Origin: Amoebidium appalachense
Taxonomy: Eukaryota > Ichthyosporea
Assembly: GCA_963693365.1 (NCBI GenBank)
Contig: CAVNZM010000008.1
Location: 8,246,001 to 8,310,000, forward strand
Reading direction: 5' to 3'
Length of the DNA: 64,000 nt
Position numbers and translations under genes: made by a program. Every line of letters begins with the position of its first letter. Positions within the stretch are counted from its first letter, which is position 1. The notes below the pieces were generated by a model. That model was not told where the DNA came from. It searched no databases and saw only the letters and a program-made list of their open reading frames with translations. Shown in pieces: positions 49,400-64,000 of this stretch.

Positions 49400-49841
49400 T
49401 TAAGGGGATCTAAATATGTAGGCCGCGATCGATTTCCTCCCGGCCCAGGGAAGATAGTGTGTGTGTGTGGGTAGTGTGTGTCAGTGTGTGTGTGTGTGTG
49501 CGTGTGTGCGCGCCTTACTGTGTGTGTGTGTGTGTCCGGGGTGGGTGGGTGGGCGGTGGGTGTGGGTGTTGTTGAGGGCCCGGCAACTACATCAGCAGAG
49601 TCGACTTGCAAAAGCAGAATTTTTCTGTAAAAGGCGGAATTATTCTGCAAATTTAAACGGGAGTTATTCTGCAAGAAGCAGAATTATTCTGCAAAAGTAG
49701 AATTATTCTGGAAAAAGCAAATATATTCTGCAAAAGCAGACAGCAGAATAATTTTGCTTTTTTGCAGAATAATTCTGCTCGGTGCAAGTTGACTCAGCCA
49801 ATGTGGTTGGGCCCTTTGTTGGTGTGTGTGTGTGTGTGTGT

Positions 49842-49931
<90 letters not shown>

Positions 49932-50559
49932 TGTGTGTGTGCCACGTGTGTGTGTGCACGTTGGTGAGGGCCTGAAGGGGGGGCCCGGGGGGGGGGGGGG
50001 GGGAGGGGGGGAGAAGCTGGAAAGGGGGGGGGGGGGGGAGGGAGGGGGAGGGGCAGAGGAGGCAAGACACCCACCAATCCAGACACATAGAGCTCTCTAC
50101 CCCTCTGGTGCTACAACATTCCACTCGTCGGTGTTTCCTATGTAGTATACATATCCGGCCACAGATGCTATTCAGTAATGATTCCCAGATATTCTTTAGA
50201 AATGACATCTCAAGCATATTATCATGCCCGAGTAGGTAAAAAGCACACGCTGTTACTGTTGTGGGCTTATAATAACGTCACGTGCTAGATCGCGATTGAT
50301 AGTTTCGATATATATATCAAACGGCAAGGCTTCAGGACAAATAGAAATCCTGGATCGAATCATCCTCGTTCGTGTCCAAAAATGGCAGATACAGAGGTCC
50401 GCCTTTCTATGAGGTCGCCGTCTCTGTTGGCATTTGCGGTGTTAATTCAAAAAGCCGTGTTGGCGCCGGAAACTTAGTCTATTTGAAACTTTTGGCAATG
50501 ATTTGGGTTGCCTTTATATGGTTCGATCTCCTTTTTTAGGCTGAGATAGAAGTCACCAT
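49400..50559. other. Spacer with fold-back element, GT tract and G-runs
   Basis: It contains GT-rich sequence at 49455-49535, the fold-back element at 49576-49814, (GT)n at 49840-49945 and G-runs at 49978-50050. A TATA-like TATATATAT at 50309-50317 is followed 65 bp later by a 31-codon ORF (50382-50477) whose function is unknown. Confidence 0.5.
49576..49814. mobile_element. Fold-back (MITE-like) element built of palindromes
   Basis: The ends are imperfect inverted repeats of ~50 bp: 'gggcccggcaactacatcag' on the left and its complement-like 'ccaatgtggttgggccc' on the right, with 'gagtcgacttgca' opposed by 'tgcaagttgactc'. Between them the palindrome GCAGAATTATTCTGC and near variants recur about six times. 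There is no coding capacity. Classification as a MITE is inference. Confidence 0.65.
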
Positions 50560-50778
50560 ATGGACAATATCTGGATGAGTGCTGAAATAAAGCCGTTAAC
50601 GTCGATGTCGGCATTTCTCGGCAGAACGCTTCAACGGTTCTTGTATGAGGACATTTTTACTTCATATGGACGTCAGCCGGTTCAAAGTTATGCAATCCGG
50701 CAAATGCATGGTGTCATTGCCTTTTTGAGAAACTGTGAGAATGCCAAATATATAAATCCTATGGAAATGGCGGTGTAG
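50560..50778 (+). other. Unassigned ORF (72 codons)
   Basis: ATG 50560 to TAG 50778. The frame contains TLQRFLYEDIFTSYGRQPVQ and is free of simple repeats. It matches no family I know and has no clear splice partner. Confidence 0.3.
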
Positions 50779-53928
<3,150 letters not shown>

Positions 53929-53943
53929 TTATATACTTTATAC
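53929..53943 (+). promoter_or_regulatory. Candidate TATA box of the FAS1 gene
   Basis: 'ttatatactttatac' lies about 65-75 bp before the ATG at 54003 in an otherwise repeat-free upstream region. Confidence 0.45.
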
Positions 53944-54002
53944 TCTACTACACCACTGTGCTTTTTTGTTAACCTATACGATCTAAAAAAGACATCGAAA
54001 AA

Positions 54003-61691
<7,689 letters not shown>

Positions 61692-62537
61692 TCGGACTCC
61701 GATTACTTTGGCCTGCGATCTGGCGACAGCGTAATTTAAGCTTGCGCGTGTGTGTGTGTGTCTGAAGCTATATCGATGTTATTGGCTATTGCCTATTTTG
61801 GGGGGATGTTTTAATGGCCATGCTGCCTACATAAAATAGTCATCTGGTCGGATCTTTTTTGAGATCGCGATCGTGTGATGATTGTTGAGCGTTTTGCATT
61901 TCGGAGAGTTCGAAGGTTAGCGGCCATGTCGACACGTAAATATTCAAGTCATCGGGACTAGAACCGTGCTCCAAAAGAAAACGTTTAAAGGATGACATCA
62001 TCCCCTTTTAGCAGGGTATAAAAAGTTGGCGAATGGCAACAAAAAGCCCGTTTTTTTTTCTGGCCGTTATTTTTTTTTTTGTTTTTTTCGCGCCCTCATT
62101 TAAACTGGTGTTATAAGCGGGTTGTATCTGCGTGGATGCCACTAAATATTAATAAAAATAGCAAGATCTGAATGACCAATAAATATTGGGGGGCGAGGGG
62201 GGCAGGGTTTCCTTTTCTTTTTTTTTTCCTTGACTATAATGTACACATTAGCATACGTATAAGGTACATACGCCGAGGAGCGAAACCGCTGTTCCTCGCA
62301 CCTGATTCGCTGCCACGGTTGGTTTGCTTCACGCCGGGTATATGTGACGCAGACATAAATAAATATATAGGCAGATGGCCCTTCATCGGTACTAAGTTCA
62401 TTTCCGGTTGGAGTAAGTGCACATGAATTTGCCTGCGAACCAAGCTGATGTGCAGAAAGTGTGCCATGTATCCAAAACATAGCCGGAAAATGTGCTCGGA
62501 ACCCCCCCCTCCCCCCCAAAAAAAACACGCACACGCA

Positions 62538-62581
<44 letters not shown>

Positions 62582-62616
62582 TGTACACACACCACCCCAA
62601 AAACACGCACACGCAG

Positions 62617-62658
<42 letters not shown>

Positions 62659-62795
62659 CAACCAACCCCATCCCCTACTTTTCCCTGACCCCCTAACTCC
62701 CTACCCTATATGGTTTTCAGTATAATGCACATGGTGTATGTATGGTTTAGGTTGTGCATGTATGGGTTTGTACCCTATTGTGTGCGCGCCCACAG
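61692..62795. other. FAS1 3' region and spacer
   Basis: It contains a TATA-like 'tataaaaag' at 62017-62025, an AATAAA at 62151, and C-rich plus (CA)n at 62502-62660. The region 62170-62430 is open on both strands without a recognised family. Confidence 0.45.
62151..62156 (+). terminator. Candidate poly(A) signal for FAS1
   Basis: AATAAA in 'attaataaaaatagc', 460 bp after the FAS1 stop codon. Confidence 0.45.
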
Positions 62796-62892
62796 AACTG
62801 ATGGTTGGGCTAGGACAAGGTCTGGGTAAGGGGGCAGGGGGAGGGCCCTGAGAACCTCTGGAGGGGGATCGGGAGGAGGAAGGTCAGGAGGG

Positions 62893-62923
<31 letters not shown>

Positions 62924-63192
62924 AAGGACTGAGGGAGGGTGGGGGAAGGTGCGCACGTGGGGTGGATGGGTGGGTGTGTAGGGCAGATCAGTCTTCATTG
63001 AAAGAAGGGGGAATTGTGAGGGGTGGGGGGCGGGGTGGAGGGAGTGATGGGGGTGGGGGGGGGGGGGGGGGGGCCGGGGGGGGATGACATGGAGACGCGC
63101 AAAATTTGCATATGGCACCCAATGGCCTGATCACGACATTCGAGCTAATCACAGATCGAGAACCTGGCAAGACACTGGTTATCACTCCGTGA
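62796..63192 (+). CDS. Possible last two exons of an unknown gene
   Basis: Exon 62796-62825 follows 'gcccacag' and ends before GTAAGG, phase 1. Exon 63095-63192 follows 'catggag', which has no pyrimidine tract, and reads MAPNGLITTFELITDREPGK and LVITP to a TGA. The phases agree and an AATAAA follows 130 bp later. No family is recognised. Upstream exons were not found, so this stays tentative. Confidence 0.3.
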
Positions 63193-64000
63193 TGATCGTC
63201 TAAACCATACCCCTTGAAAATCCCCATCCCCCCCCCCCCCCCCCCCCCCCCCCTCTCCCCGGGGCCTCCCCCTTCAAACCCTCCACCCCAACCCCCATCC
63301 CTCACTATTTCCCCGCCTCTCAATAAAGACTGATTTGTATCGTCACGGTGTGGCTAATACTTTTGGGGTGGCACCCGGGCTATATATCGTTCGTTTTTAT
63401 GCATATGGCGAACGCTCATTACATGTACATGCTCATGATGATGCCCGGCATATAAAATCATGATTACAGGGGGTTTCTTTTAGCTTTTCGGGCCGGGTCG
63501 GGTCAGAGGGGTTTCTAGCTATATGATTGGCGTGCTGCGCATCAGTTGCGCACCATCGTTTGGCCGGCAGCAAGGTACCGATGCGCCACAATACAACAAA
63601 AAAGAAAAAGAAAAGGCAAAAAAAAAGAAATACAGAATGAAATAATAATAATAAAGCGTTCGAAAGAAAATTGCAGTTCATATCATGATTTATATGCTGA
63701 ACAAATGGCATGACCCGGATGTGCTGGAATGGGGACAGTTAATCGGCCTAGAAGAAACCCCCTTTAAATGGAGGCTAGTAGTACAAGATACAAGCATAGA
63801 CAATTCCATTCGATGTTGGTAATGTTTCTATGTCGTGTCTCTGTTACATTGCAGTCATTCCTCAGTGTTGTAATGTGGTTAACGGGGAAAGAGGTACCTA
63901 ATAGCCTTGTTCCTACGTGTGGTATGATTGGTAACAGGTTATGTAAATAACAAATATACACACGTGTTCACGTTCGGATACAAATTAAAACTAACCTGTT
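63193..64000. other. Terminal spacer
   Basis: It contains a C-run at 63231-63253, an AATAAA at 63322, a GGGTCGGGTC piece at 63495 like that at 20575, and AT-rich ordinary sequence. No gene was seen. Confidence 0.45.
63322..63327 (+). terminator. Candidate poly(A) signal
   Basis: AATAAA in 'ctcaataaagactg', 130 bp after the stop of the tentative exons ending at 63192. Confidence 0.35.

Overview
This window is nuclear DNA of a eukaryote. Five genes can be followed across canonical GT-AG introns with matching phases, and most of the remaining sequence is long G or C homopolymers, (CA/GT)n tracts and other low-complexity repeats. The gene content (a RASSF protein with RA and SARAH domains, a secreted protein with eleven EGF modules, a two-domain fasciclin protein) points to Holozoa, meaning an animal or a unicellular relative such as an ichthyosporean. 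That placement is inference from families; nothing here names a species.

Layout. 1-1370: an array of a G/C-run-bearing macrosatellite, seen again at 19030-22050. 2038-2949: a 5'-truncated copy of a non-LTR retrotransposon whose longer copy lies at 40300-43532. 4606-6027 (minus): a broken PIF1/Helitron-type helicase. 7495-8101 (minus): the first two exons of a secreted protein of unknown family. 10630-17164 (plus): a four-exon gene of 1006 aa, with signal peptide, a beta-propeller-like region, eleven EGF modules and a cysteine-containing C-terminal domain. 25353-33431 (plus): an eight-exon RASSF homologue of 230 aa. 35612-39469 (minus): an MFS transporter of about 470 aa with one reading-frame problem at an A7 run. 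54003-61691 (plus): a six-exon secreted FAS1 protein of 340 aa. 62796-63192 (plus): a weak candidate for the last exons of another gene.

The genes do not form an operon or an obvious pathway. Three (EGF, FAS1 and the partial secreted gene) encode secreted or surface proteins. RASSF is a cytoplasmic Ras/Hippo-type adaptor and the MFS protein is a membrane transporter. Regions between genes hold satellites, microsatellites, a fold-back element and short unassigned ORFs.

The least expected patterns are these. Intron repeats in several genes are biased to C and CA on the transcribed sense strand, and two introns carry G/GT blocks near the donor and C/CA blocks near the acceptor that could pair. 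The MFS frame break can be explained by a one-base homopolymer error or by a 28-nt GT-AG intron. The stop codon of the EGF gene lies inside a minisatellite. The retrotransposon copies share a conserved tail beyond an internal A-run. A 239-bp fold-back element is built from a repeated 15-bp palindrome.
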